Origin: Pseudomonadota bacterium
Lineage (GTDB): Bacteria; Pseudomonadota; Gammaproteobacteria; Burkholderiales; Ferrovaceae
DNA: 64,000 nucleotides
Assembly (NCBI GenBank): GCA_021832305.1
Contig: JAKBLB010000004.1
Coordinates: 1 to 64,000 of the forward strand
Direction of reading: 5' to 3'
Shown piece by piece: positions 1 through 6,603 of the stretch. The notes under the pieces were generated by a model. It was not told the DNA's origin, searched no databases, and was given only the letters and a program-made list of their open reading frames with translations. Every line of letters begins with the position of its first letter. Position 1 is the first letter of the stretch. Position numbers and translations under genes: made by a program.

Positions 1-1028
1 TGGAGCCGATTCTGGACCAGGGGTTCACCCCTGATTTGTTTGGTACAGGCGCTCGGGAATGTTTTTCCGAGGTGCGGAATGTTCTGATATTGGCCTGCGG
101 TACCAGTTATCATGCGGCTCTGGTTGCATGTTACTGGATGGAGGCCATTGCGCGTGTCCCCTGTCGGGCGGAAATCGCCAGCGAATATCGCTATCGGACT
201 ACGGTACCTGATCCGGCAACCCTGGTGGTGACCATTTCCCAGTCGGGAGAAACGGCGGATACCCTGGCCGCCTTGAAACATGCTCAATCCCTTGGAATGC
301 ACCATTCCCTGGCCATTTGCAATGTGCCGGAAAGTGCATTGGTGCGCCAATCCCCATTTTCTTTCCTGACCCGTGCCGGGATGGAAATCGGGGTGGCCTC
401 CACCAAAGCCTTTACCACCCAACTGGTGGCCCTGTTTGCCTTGGCGGTGACGTTGGCCAAGACGCGTCAGGTGCTGACCGAAACGGCAGAGGAGTCGTAT
501 CTCGATGCGCTGCGACGTCTGCCCAACAAGGTGCAACATGTGTTGAATCTGGAACCCCAGTTGCGGCTCTGGGCCGAACACTTCTGTCACAAACAGCATG
601 CCCTCTTTCTGGGTCGTGGGGCCCATTACCCCATTGCTCTGGAGGGATCGCTCAAACTCAAGGAGATTTCCTACATCCACGCTGAAGCCTATGCGGCGGG
701 AGAACTCAAGCATGGACCGCTGGCCCTGGTGGATGGAGACATGCCTGTGGTGGCCGTGGCGCCCAACGATGATCTGCTCGAGAAACTCAAGTCCAATCTG
801 CAGGAGGTGCGCGCTCGTGGGGGGGAATTGTATGTGTTGGCAGACAATGACAGCCGTTTTTCCTCTTCCGAGGGGATTCATGTGATTCGGCTTCCGGACC
901 ATGAGGGGATCCTGAGTCCAGTGGTCCACGTGGTGCCTCTGCAACTGCTGGCCTATCATACCGCGTGCCTGCGAGGAGCCGATGTGGACAAACCCCGCAA
1001 TTTGGCCAAAAGCGTGACGGTGGAATGA
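1..1028 (+). CDS. glmS: Glutamine-fructose-6-phosphate aminotransferase, 3' part (5' end outside window)
   Basis: GlmS makes glucosamine-6-phosphate from fructose-6-phosphate and glutamine, the first committed step to UDP-GlcNAc for peptidoglycan and lipid A. The window opens inside the gene, in the reading frame beginning at base 3. What remains is the C-terminal isomerase half: two SIS sugar-phosphate domains, with ILACGTSYH near the beginning, SQSGETADT and [11 protein letters not shown] in the first domain, and the family-typical C-terminal ending KSVTVE. The N-terminal glutaminase domain with its catalytic Cys is not in view, so its intactness cannot be judged. Its TGA overlaps the pyrC ATG (ATGA), which suggests co-translation with pyrC. 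Confidence 0.96.
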   Translation, partial: EPILDQGFTPDLFGTGARECFSEVRNVLILACGTSYHAALVACYWMEAIARVPCRAEIASEYRYRTTVPDPATLVVTISQSGETADTLAALKHAQSLGMHHSLAICNVPESALVRQSPFSFLTRAGMEIGVASTKAFTTQLVALFALAVTLAKTRQVLTETAEESYLDALRRLPNKVQHVLNLEPQLRLWAEHFCHKQHALFLGRGAHYPIALEGSLKLKEISYIHAEAYAAGELKHGPLALVDGDMPVVAVAPNDDLLEKLKSNLQEVRARGGELYVLADNDSRFSSSEGIHVIRLPDHEGILSPVVHVVPLQLLAYHTACLRGADVDKPRNLAKSVTVE

Positions 1029-2089
1029 AGATGGAAACATTGACCTTGACCCGGCCGGATGATTGGCATCTGCATCTGCGCGATGGAGCGATGTTGTGTG
1101 CGGTAGTCCAGCCTTCGGCACGGGTATTTGGACGTATTATGGCCATGCCCAATCTCAACCCCCCGGTGACCACGGTGGTACGGGCGCACGCTTATCGGGA
1201 GCGTATTCTGGCGGCTTTGCCGGAGGATGCAGGGTGTACCCCGCTGCTCTCCCTGTATCTGACGGAATCGACGGCACCGGACGAAGTGGAAGCTGCGCGG
1301 GCCAGTGGGTTCGTGGTGGGCTTCAAGTACTATCCGCAAGGAGCTACGACGCATTCGGATGCGGGGGTGCGCGACCTGAAGCGGTGTGACGGGGTGTTGA
1401 GGGCTTTGGCGGAGACAGGGATTCCTCTGCAGGTACATGGGGAAGTGACCGATCCCGGCGTGGATGTTTTTGACCGTGAGGCCGTATTCATCGAGCGTGA
1501 GTTGATCCCCTTGCTGGACCGTCATCCGGATTTGCGCGTGGTGTTTGAACACATCACCACGCGCGCCGCCGTGGATTTCGTTCGGCAAGCTGGTGCCGGG
1601 GTGGCGGCGACGGTGACCCCCCAGCATTTGCTCTATAACCGAAATGCACTGTTTCAAGGCGGAATTCGGCCCCATTACTACTGCCTGCCGGTGCTCAAGC
1701 GGGAAGAGCATCGTCAGGCATTGTGTGACATCGTGGCCAAGGGACATCCTCGTTTTTTTCTGGGGACCGACAGCGCGCCCCATGAACGGCAGAGCAAGGA
1801 AACCGCCTGCGGTTGTGCCGGTATCTACAGTGCACCGGTGGCATTGCCGTTTTACGCGCAGGTATTCGATGCCCTGGGGGCATTGGACAAACTGGAAGGA
1901 TTTGCCAGTCATTTCGGGGCCGATTTCTACCGGGTACCCCGTAATTCCGAATCGGTGACCCTGATTCGCCAACCCTGGACGGTGCCTCTTACCCAAGGCT
2001 TTGAAGACCAAACCCTGGTTCCTCTGGGTGCGGGAGAAATTCTGGGCTGGCAGGTGCTTCCCTCTGGTAGAATGGGGCGGGGAAGTTGA
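1025..2089 (+). CDS. pyrC: Dihydroorotase, class II (pyrimidine synthesis)
   Basis: PyrC closes carbamoyl-aspartate to dihydroorotate in UMP synthesis. The protein has 354 residues, close to the E. coli enzyme. Metal-site features are visible: HLH at residues 15-17 followed by RDG, Lys101 in GFKYYP (the carboxylated bridging lysine of the family), the motifs QVHGE and FEHIT, and DSAPH near the C-terminal third. The start is taken as the ATG overlapping the glmS stop; a second in-frame ATG at 1031 would give a protein two residues shorter and is equally compatible with the weak GGTGGA upstream. The last codons and stop lie within the 5' strand of the RNase P RNA P1 helix, so the 3' end of this gene and the rnpB 5' end share sequence. 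Confidence 0.96.
   Translation: MKMETLTLTRPDDWHLHLRDGAMLCAVVQPSARVFGRIMAMPNLNPPVTTVVRAHAYRERILAALPEDAGCTPLLSLYLTESTAPDEVEAARASGFVVGFKYYPQGATTHSDAGVRDLKRCDGVLRALAETGIPLQVHGEVTDPGVDVFDREAVFIERELIPLLDRHPDLRVVFEHITTRAAVDFVRQAGAGVAATVTPQHLLYNRNALFQGGIRPHYYCLPVLKREEHRQALCDIVAKGHPRFFLGTDSAPHERQSKETACGCAGIYSAPVALPFYAQVFDALGALDKLEGFASHFGADFYRVPRNSESVTLIRQPWTVPLTQGFEDQTLVPLGAGEILGWQVLPSGRMGRGS
2065..2073 (+). promoter_or_regulatory. Candidate extended -10 promoter for rnpB
   Basis: TGGTAGAAT matches the extended -10 form (TGn followed by a TATAAT-like hexamer, here TAGAAT) and ends 7 bases before the predicted rnpB 5' end, the right distance for transcription to start at the RNA's first base. No good -35 is seen, as is allowed for extended -10 promoters. 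It lies inside the pyrC coding sequence. The 12-mer CTCTGGTAGAAT recurs upstream of secA. Confidence 0.5.
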
Positions 2090-2435
2090 TTGGACAGTCG
2101 CCGCGGGATTCATCCCGGGGAGGAAAGTCCGGGCTCCACAGAGCAGGATGCCGGCTAACGGCCGGAGGTCGCGAGGCCATGGAAAGTGATACAGAGACTT
2201 AAACCGCCCAAGCATCCGCAAGGATGACGGCAAGGGTGAAAAGGTGCGGTAAGAGCGCACCGCGGAGGCGGCAACGCTGACGGCAAGTTAAACCCCATCC
2301 GGAGCAAGACCAAATAGGGAAGCGTTGGCGTGGCTCGCGCTGCTTCCGGGTAGGTTGCTGGAGCCGTCAGGTAACTGACGGCCTAGAGGAATGACTGTCC
2401 TCGACAGAACCCGGCTTATAGATCGACTTTCCCAC
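2081..2435 (+). ncRNA. rnpB: RNase P RNA (M1 RNA), bacterial type A
   Basis: This is the catalytic RNA that removes 5' leaders from precursor tRNAs. The diagnostic conserved blocks are present: GAGGAAAGTCCGGGCTCC near the 5' end (P4/J3-4 side) and ACAGAACCCGGCTTA near the 3' end. The ends were set by the P1 helix: GGAAGTTGAT at 2081-2090 pairs over all ten positions (two G-U pairs) with ATCGACTTTC at 2422-2431. GACAGTCGCCGC follows directly, as in other type A RNAs. The total length of about 350 nt is normal. The 5' end overlaps the pyrC stop codon, and the last ~20 bases are antisense to the 3' end of the small Feo gene. The exact 3' end is uncertain by a few bases. Confidence 0.95.
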
Positions 2436-2580
2436 CTTCCTTGGGTTCAGTGACTGGATTTCGTGGGGGGCTGCACCTTTTGCAGTCCTTGCCTGCGCAA
2501 TGGGAACTGAAAAAAACACGGCGTATCGAGTAAACGATGGCGGCGGCCACGATGGCCAGGGTGATCAGGGTATCCCACAT
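2416..2580 (-). CDS. FeoB-associated small Cys-containing membrane protein
   Basis: This 54-residue ORF directly follows feoB: only two bases separate the feoB TAA from its ATG, and AGGAG lies 7 bases upstream inside the feoB end. It starts with one hydrophobic helix (about residues 2-17, rich in Ile, Ala and Val), then a basic IRR, then a short tail with Cys28, Cys33 and Cys36 in a HCxGKDCKRC pattern, then a Pro/Lys-rich polar end. This layout fits the FeoB-associated Cys-rich membrane protein family found at the end of many feo operons; it does not resemble the winged-helix FeoC of E. coli. A role in assembling or regulating the FeoB transporter is inferred from position only. Its stop codon lies inside rnpB on the other strand. 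Confidence 0.75.
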   Translation of the reverse strand: MWDTLITLAIVAAAIVYSIRRVFFSSHCAGKDCKRCSPPRNPVTEPKEGGKVDL

Positions 2581-2582
2581 GG

Positions 2583-4448
2583 TTATTCTCCTGTGAAGGC
2601 CAGTGCGACATGATAGGTAATGAACGCCCCTCCGTAAGCCAGTCCGAAGAGATAGGCGAGCATGAAAGAGGGGATTCGCCAGGAGCCGGTTTCACGCCGT
2701 ACCGCACTCAAGGTGGCGACACATTGGGGGGCATAGACGTACCAGGCCAGCAAGGCCAAGGCCGTCGGCAAACTCCAGGAATGAGCGAGCACGGGGGCGA
2801 GCGCATCGCTGACGCTGTTGCCTCCTTCACCCGACAGGGAATAAACCGTACCCAATGCTCCTACCGCCACTTCCCGGGCAACCATTCCTGGAATCAGAGC
2901 AATACAGATTTGCCAGTTGAATCCGATGGGCGCAAAAATCCCCCCGAGGGCCTGGCCGATCATGCCTGCAAAACTGTGGCGGATGGCGGGACCGACCAAG
3001 CCTGCGGGAGGAGGAGGGAAAGCACTTAAAAACCAGATGACGACGGTGATGGGCAGGATGATAGTGCCCGTGCGCATGACGAACAGAGCCCCCCGTTCCA
3101 CCAGTCCCATGACCAGATTGCGCAGGTTGGGCAAGCGGTAGGCGGGGAGTTCCATCATCAAGGCCTGGTAACGATGGCGGGTACGTTGTTTCATGATCAG
3201 GGCAATGCCCATGGCCGAAAGGATTCCCGCACAGTAAAGAAGGAACAAAACCATGCCTTGCAGGTTGAACAGGCCCAGCACCGGTCGATTGGGAATGAAT
3301 GCTGAAATCAACAGGGCGTAGACGGGAAGACGGGCCGAACATGTCATCAGGGGCGCAATCAGGATGGTAGTCAGGCGATCCTTTGGATTTTGGATGGTAC
3401 GCGTGGCCATGATGCCGGGAATGGCACAGGCAAAACTTGACAAAAGCGGGATGAAGGAGCGTCCGGACAAACCGACGGTACCCATGACGCGGTCCAGCAG
3501 GAAAGCTGCCCGAGGCAGGTAGCCCGAGTCCTCCAAGGCCAGGATGAAGGCAAACAGGATCAGGATTTGGGGCAGGAACATCAATACGCTGCCGGCACCA
3601 TTCAGGACTCCATCGGCCAGAAGGCTGCGCAACAGGCCTGCGGGCAAGATCTGGTGCACCCAGTTCACGGCCATTCCGACCATTCCCTTGATCAGGTCCA
3701 TGGGAATGGTAGCCCAGGTGAAAACCGCCTGAAAAGTCAGGAACAGGATCAGGGCGAGAATGAGCATTCCCCACAGGGGGTGCATGATCACCCGATCGAT
3801 ACGCTCGTTCCAGTGGTCATCGCGCTTCGATTCATCACAGGTCGCTGCCAGAATGGCGCGTACGCGCAACTGAAGGGACTGTAGTTCCTGAGGGTTCGGA
3901 TCTTTCCAGGCGACGGGTCCGGCAGGGACGGCGAAAGGCGTGTTCTGGTCGATAAAGGCCACCAGATTCGCTGCTCCTCCACTGTCCACCGCGACGGTTT
4001 CCACCACGGGCAGATCGAGTTCGCGGGACAAGGCGGGAACATCGATGAGGATGCCATGGCTGCGCGCCAGATCCATCATGTTGAGGGCCAGAACCAGAGG
4101 ACGGCCCAGGCGCTTCAGTTCCAGCACCAGACGCAGGTGCAGGCGCAGGTTGGTGGCATCCACCACGCAGACGAGCAATTCCGGCGGGATTTCCTCCTGT
4201 AACTGGCCTAGGACGGCCCGGCGCGTGATGGATTCATCGAGAGAAGTGGGAGTCAGGCTATAGGTGCCTGGCAAGTCCACGATTTGAATTCGTTTGCCTT
4301 GAGGTGAAGTGAGAAAGCCTTCCTTACGTTCCACGGTGACGCCTGCGTAGTTGGCCACTTTCTGATGGCTTCCCGTGAGTCGGTTGAATAGGGCGGTTTT
4401 CCCGCAATTGGGAGCTCCGACCAGTGCGGCAACCGTGGAATGACTCAT
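2583..4448 (-). CDS. feoB: Ferrous iron transporter FeoB
   Basis: FeoB is the inner-membrane Fe(II) importer with a cytosolic G domain. The 621-residue protein begins with that domain: G1 GAPNCGKT (11-18), Thr38 as G2, DLPG (58-61) as G3 and NMMD (123-126) as G4. A helical spacer and the polytopic membrane part follow, containing two related gate segments (PRAAFLLDRVMGTVGLSGRSF and later membrane repeats) and SCSARLPVY. It is shorter than the 773-residue E. coli protein, mainly at the C-terminus, which is common outside the enterics. Ala12 in G1 replaces the more usual Asn. Its ATG overlaps the feoA TGA (ATGA), and the small Cys protein follows after 2 bases. Confidence 0.97.
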   Translation of the reverse strand: MSHSTVAALVGAPNCGKTALFNRLTGSHQKVANYAGVTVERKEGFLTSPQGKRIQIVDLPGTYSLTPTSLDESITRRAVLGQLQEEIPPELLVCVVDATNLRLHLRLVLELKRLGRPLVLALNMMDLARSHGILIDVPALSRELDLPVVETVAVDSGGAANLVAFIDQNTPFAVPAGPVAWKDPNPQELQSLQLRVRAILAATCDESKRDDHWNERIDRVIMHPLWGMLILALILFLTFQAVFTWATIPMDLIKGMVGMAVNWVHQILPAGLLRSLLADGVLNGAGSVLMFLPQILILFAFILALEDSGYLPRAAFLLDRVMGTVGLSGRSFIPLLSSFACAIPGIMATRTIQNPKDRLTTILIAPLMTCSARLPVYALLISAFIPNRPVLGLFNLQGMVLFLLYCAGILSAMGIALIMKQRTRHRYQALMMELPAYRLPNLRNLVMGLVERGALFVMRTGTIILPITVVIWFLSAFPPPPAGLVGPAIRHSFAGMIGQALGGIFAPIGFNWQICIALIPGMVAREVAVGALGTVYSLSGEGGNSVSDALAPVLAHSWSLPTALALLAWYVYAPQCVATLSAVRRETGSWRIPSFMLAYLFGLAYGGAFITYHVALAFTGE

Positions 4449-4717
4449 GCATCGTCCCGAATGACTTTGATTGCTGCCGCTTCGATTCTGCGCAAGGCGA
4501 AAGTGGAATTCCCCACCCGTACAGCAATGGGGTCGCCGCTGGGGAAACCGCGTCGGATCACGCGCAGATGCTCCCCAGGGATGAAGCCCAGTTCCACGAG
4601 GCGGCGCACGCCATCCTCGCCCAGACGGACATCTGCTCCCTCGTCCAGGCTGACCTGGGTGATGGTGCCGGATTCTCCTGGAGCCATATGGGTGACGCGA
4701 AAGATTCTATTCTTCAT
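4445..4717 (-). CDS. feoA: Ferrous iron transport protein FeoA (SH3-like)
   Basis: FeoA is a small cytosolic SH3-fold partner of FeoB. The 90-residue sequence shows the family pattern: a Gly-rich turn (MAPGESGTI), VRRLVELGFIPGEHLRVI in the middle, and GDPIAVRVGNSTFALRRIEA at the end. The start is the ATG before KNRIFRV; AGGAGG lies 12 bases upstream, slightly far, and a GTG three codons earlier is only 3 bases from it, so either could be used. The reading frame stays open further upstream, but the extension has no family resemblance. Gene order feoA-feoB-small protein on the minus strand suggests one operon, likely repressed by Fur through the box upstream. Confidence 0.93.
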   Translation of the reverse strand: MKNRIFRVTHMAPGESGTITQVSLDEGADVRLGEDGVRRLVELGFIPGEHLRVIRRGFPSGDPIAVRVGNSTFALRRIEAAAIKVIRDDA

Positions 4718-4752
4718 GAAATGCACAAGCCTCCTCTGGGAAGATTTTAAAC

Positions 4753-4771
4753 GAGAATGCTTCCTATTTGC
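4753..4771. promoter_or_regulatory. Candidate Fur box upstream of feoA
   Basis: Read on the minus strand, GCAAATAGGAAGCATTCTC matches the classical 19-bp Fur consensus (GATAATGATAATCATTATC) at 12 of 19 positions, including AAT and CATT in the two arms. It lies 36-54 bases upstream of the feoA start and overlaps the likely -10 region, as expected for an iron repressor site. The match was made by eye. Confidence 0.4.
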
Positions 4772-4794
4772 AAGTTCAGAGTCTGCCCTGTAAA
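4766..4794 (-). promoter_or_regulatory. Possible feo operon promoter
   Basis: On the minus strand TTTACA (4794-4789) is followed after 17 bases by GCAAAT (4771-4766). The -35 is good (5 of 6) and the -10 poor (3 of 6). The -10 is within the candidate Fur box. This is the best sigma-70-like pair found between feoA and mraZ on this strand. Confidence 0.3.
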
Positions 4795-4834
4795 AAATGG
4801 TTCCCATCCTTCGGTTTATTGAGAGGTTTCTCCC

Positions 4835-4863
4835 TTGACCGGCATCATGGCTTAGCCTATAGT
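4835..4863 (+). promoter_or_regulatory. Promoter of the dcw cluster (Pmra-like)
   Basis: TTGACC (4835-4840) and TATAGT (4858-4863) are separated by 17 bases, each matching the sigma-70 consensus at 5 of 6 positions. Transcription would start near 4870, just before the MraZ-type repeats and about 50 bases before mraZ. This is the strongest promoter seen in the window and stands at the head of the division and wall cluster. Confidence 0.75.
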
Positions 4864-4872
4864 GGCGAAAAG

Positions 4873-4897
4873 TAGGAATTAATGGGAATTTGTGGGG
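4873..4897 (+). promoter_or_regulatory. MraZ operator: three direct repeats with 10-base period
   Basis: TAGGA (4873-4877), TGGGA (4883-4887) and TGGGG (4893-4897) are separated by exactly five bases each. MraZ proteins are known to bind TGGGN repeats with 5-base spacers downstream of the mra promoter, repressing their own operon. Position and spacing fit; the first repeat has one mismatch. Confidence 0.65.
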
Positions 4898-4922
4898 GGG
4901 TCTTTTCCGGTTGGGGGGGTGT

Positions 4923-5369
4923 GTGTTCCAAGGGCCATCAGAAATCAGCCTGGATTCCAAAGGGCGGCTGGCGATTCCCACTCGCTACCGCGAGATTCTT
5001 CGTGCCCAATCGGAAGGGCAACTGGTAATTACAGCCCATCCCCATCGTTGCCTTCTCCTCTACCCTCGTCCCGCTTGGGAACCCATTCGGGATGCCATCA
5101 TGAAGACTTCCGGTTTGGACCGTCAAACCACTTTGCTCCAGGGATTATTGGTGGGACATGCCGATGATGTGGAAATGGACAGTGCCGGACGGGTATTGGT
5201 GTCCCCAGCCCTGCGTCGTTTTTCCCGCATCGAGCGGGAGGTGATGATGTTTGGACAGGGCAGCCACTTCAAGTTGTGGGCACCGACGGCCTGGGAAGAA
5301 CAATTTGCTGAAATCGAGCGTCTGGGTGCCGGCTTGGTGCCCGCTGGTCTGGAATCCCTTTCTTTCTGA
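4923..5369 (+). CDS. mraZ: Transcriptional regulator MraZ
   Basis: MraZ is a ring-forming DNA-binding repressor of the dcw cluster. It contains two AbrB-like SpoVT folds, and the duplicated family motif is visible as DSKGRLAIPTRYRE in the N-terminal half and DSAGRVLVSPALR in the C-terminal half. The start is placed at GTG 4923 (reading VFQGPSEISLDSKGR), where homologues begin; this gives 148 residues against about 150 in E. coli. An open frame continues upstream to 4890 through low-complexity G-rich DNA holding the operator, which is not plausible protein. The upstream G-run leaves the ribosome-binding site ill-defined. rsmH follows after 5 bases. Confidence 0.92.
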   Translation: MFQGPSEISLDSKGRLAIPTRYREILRAQSEGQLVITAHPHRCLLLYPRPAWEPIRDAIMKTSGLDRQTTLLQGLLVGHADDVEMDSAGRVLVSPALRRFSRIEREVMMFGQGSHFKLWAPTAWEEQFAEIERLGAGLVPAGLESLSF

Positions 5370-5374
5370 TTCTT

Positions 5375-6319
5375 ATGGTCCAGTTATTCAATTCAGACAG
5401 TCATCACAGTGTCCTGCTCCAGGAAGCGGTGCAGGCACTCAACCTGCGTCCGGGGGGCATTTATGTGGATGGTACCTTTGGACGCGGCGGGCATAGTCAG
5501 CGCATTTTGCAGGAAATGGCCCCAACAGGGCAGGTCGTGGCGCTGGATCGGGACCCGGCTGCCATCGCCGCAGGCCGACGAGCACTGCAGGATTCCCGCA
5601 TGATCCTGCGCCAGGCACGGTTCTCCCAACTGGAAGACGTCCTTCTCTCCCTGAAGATCACGGAGGTGGATGGAATACTTCTGGATCTGGGGGTATCTTC
5701 ACCCCAACTGGATCAGGCAGAGCGTGGATTCAGTTTTCGTCAGGAAGGTCCCCTCGATATGCGGATGGACCCGGGCGAGGGGATGACGGCCGCTGCATGG
5801 CTCAACCAGGCGGAGGAAAAAGAACTGGCCGAGGTCATTCACACGCTGGGCGAGGAGCGTTTCGCTCGCCAGGTGGCTCGCGCCATCATTCAGGCCCGTG
5901 CCCAGCGACCACTCGAAACCACACGCCAACTGGCTCAGATCGTGGCCACGGCCGTGCGTACACGGGAAGTAGGACAGGACCCGGCGACGCGTACATTTCA
6001 GGCAATTCGCCTGCATGTCAACCACGAACTGGATGAATTGGCGGCGGTGCTTCCCCAGGCCCTGCATGTATTGAAGAGCGGAGGGCGTCTGGTCATCATC
6101 AGTTTCCATTCGCTTGAGGACCGGATGGTCAAACAGTATTTTCAGATGCATTCTCGCCCGCCGGAGATTCCCAGGGGCATGGCTGTGCGCGAATCCGACC
6201 GGCCTGCACCGCTGTTGCGTCTGGTGGGACGGGCCCAGCGTGCCAGCCGTGTTGAAGTGGCCCGTAATCCGCGCAGCCGGAGTGCCATCCTGCGCGTCGC
6301 GGAAAGGACGAACGCATGA
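5375..6319 (+). CDS. rsmH: 16S rRNA (cytosine-1402-N4)-methyltransferase
   Basis: RsmH (MraW) adds the N4 methyl group to C1402 in the ribosomal P site, using S-adenosylmethionine. The 314-residue protein starts HHSVLLQEAVQAL and contains the SAM-binding VDGTFGRGGHS (about residues 31-41), the LDRDP acidic loop, the motif LDLGVSSPQLD, the inserted helical domain, and IISFHSLEDRMVKQ near the C-terminus, all hallmarks of the family. No clear Shine-Dalgarno precedes the ATG, so translation may depend on coupling to mraZ 5 bases upstream. Its stop overlaps the ftsL start. Confidence 0.97.
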   Translation: MVQLFNSDSHHSVLLQEAVQALNLRPGGIYVDGTFGRGGHSQRILQEMAPTGQVVALDRDPAAIAAGRRALQDSRMILRQARFSQLEDVLLSLKITEVDGILLDLGVSSPQLDQAERGFSFRQEGPLDMRMDPGEGMTAAAWLNQAEEKELAEVIHTLGEERFARQVARAIIQARAQRPLETTRQLAQIVATAVRTREVGQDPATRTFQAIRLHVNHELDELAAVLPQALHVLKSGGRLVIISFHSLEDRMVKQYFQMHSRPPEIPRGMAVRESDRPAPLLRLVGRAQRASRVEVARNPRSRSAILRVAERTNA

Positions 6320-6603
6320 CACGACGGGATGGACTGCTTTTTCTGTTGGTCCTGAGCCTGGCTTTGGGAGTGATCCAGAGCCAGCAGGAGACTCGCCGTC
6401 TGTATATCGATTTGCAACAGGAAAAAGACCATCAGGTGCAGTTGCAAACCGAGGGTGATCAGTTGCAGATCGAGGAGGGTACGCTCTCCGCCAGCCATCG
6501 TATCGAAGCGCATGCCTTGCATGAACTCGGCATGCAGTTGCCCACTCCCGCCCAGAAACATTTGCTGGTGGTGGCTCCGCTGAGCGGGGAGGAGACACGA
6601 TGA
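6316..6603 (+). CDS. ftsL: Cell division protein FtsL
   Basis: FtsL is a bitopic inner-membrane protein that joins FtsQ and FtsB and activates the FtsWI synthase. The 95-residue sequence has the expected form: a very short cytosolic start (MTRRDG), one hydrophobic helix (about residues 7-21, LLFLLVLSLALGVIQ), then a periplasmic coiled coil with heptad-spaced Leu and Gln/Glu residues (QETRRLYIDLQQEKDHQVQ). Sequence conservation in the family is low, so the call rests on size, topology and its place between rsmH and ftsI. It overlaps both neighbours by ATGA. Confidence 0.9.
   Translation: MTRRDGLLFLLVLSLALGVIQSQQETRRLYIDLQQEKDHQVQLQTEGDQLQIEEGTLSASHRIEAHALHELGMQLPTPAQKHLLVVAPLSGEETR

Noticed and set aside
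956..2260. 434-codon open frame on the minus strand across pyrC
   Set aside because: It is the antisense of a well-conserved dihydroorotase and its translation is rich in His, Arg and Pro without any domain-like pattern.
2479..2496. CTGCACCTTTTGCAG stem downstream of rnpB as a terminator
   Set aside because: The stem is short, no T-run follows on the plus strand, and it lies inside the small Feo protein gene in its Cys codons.
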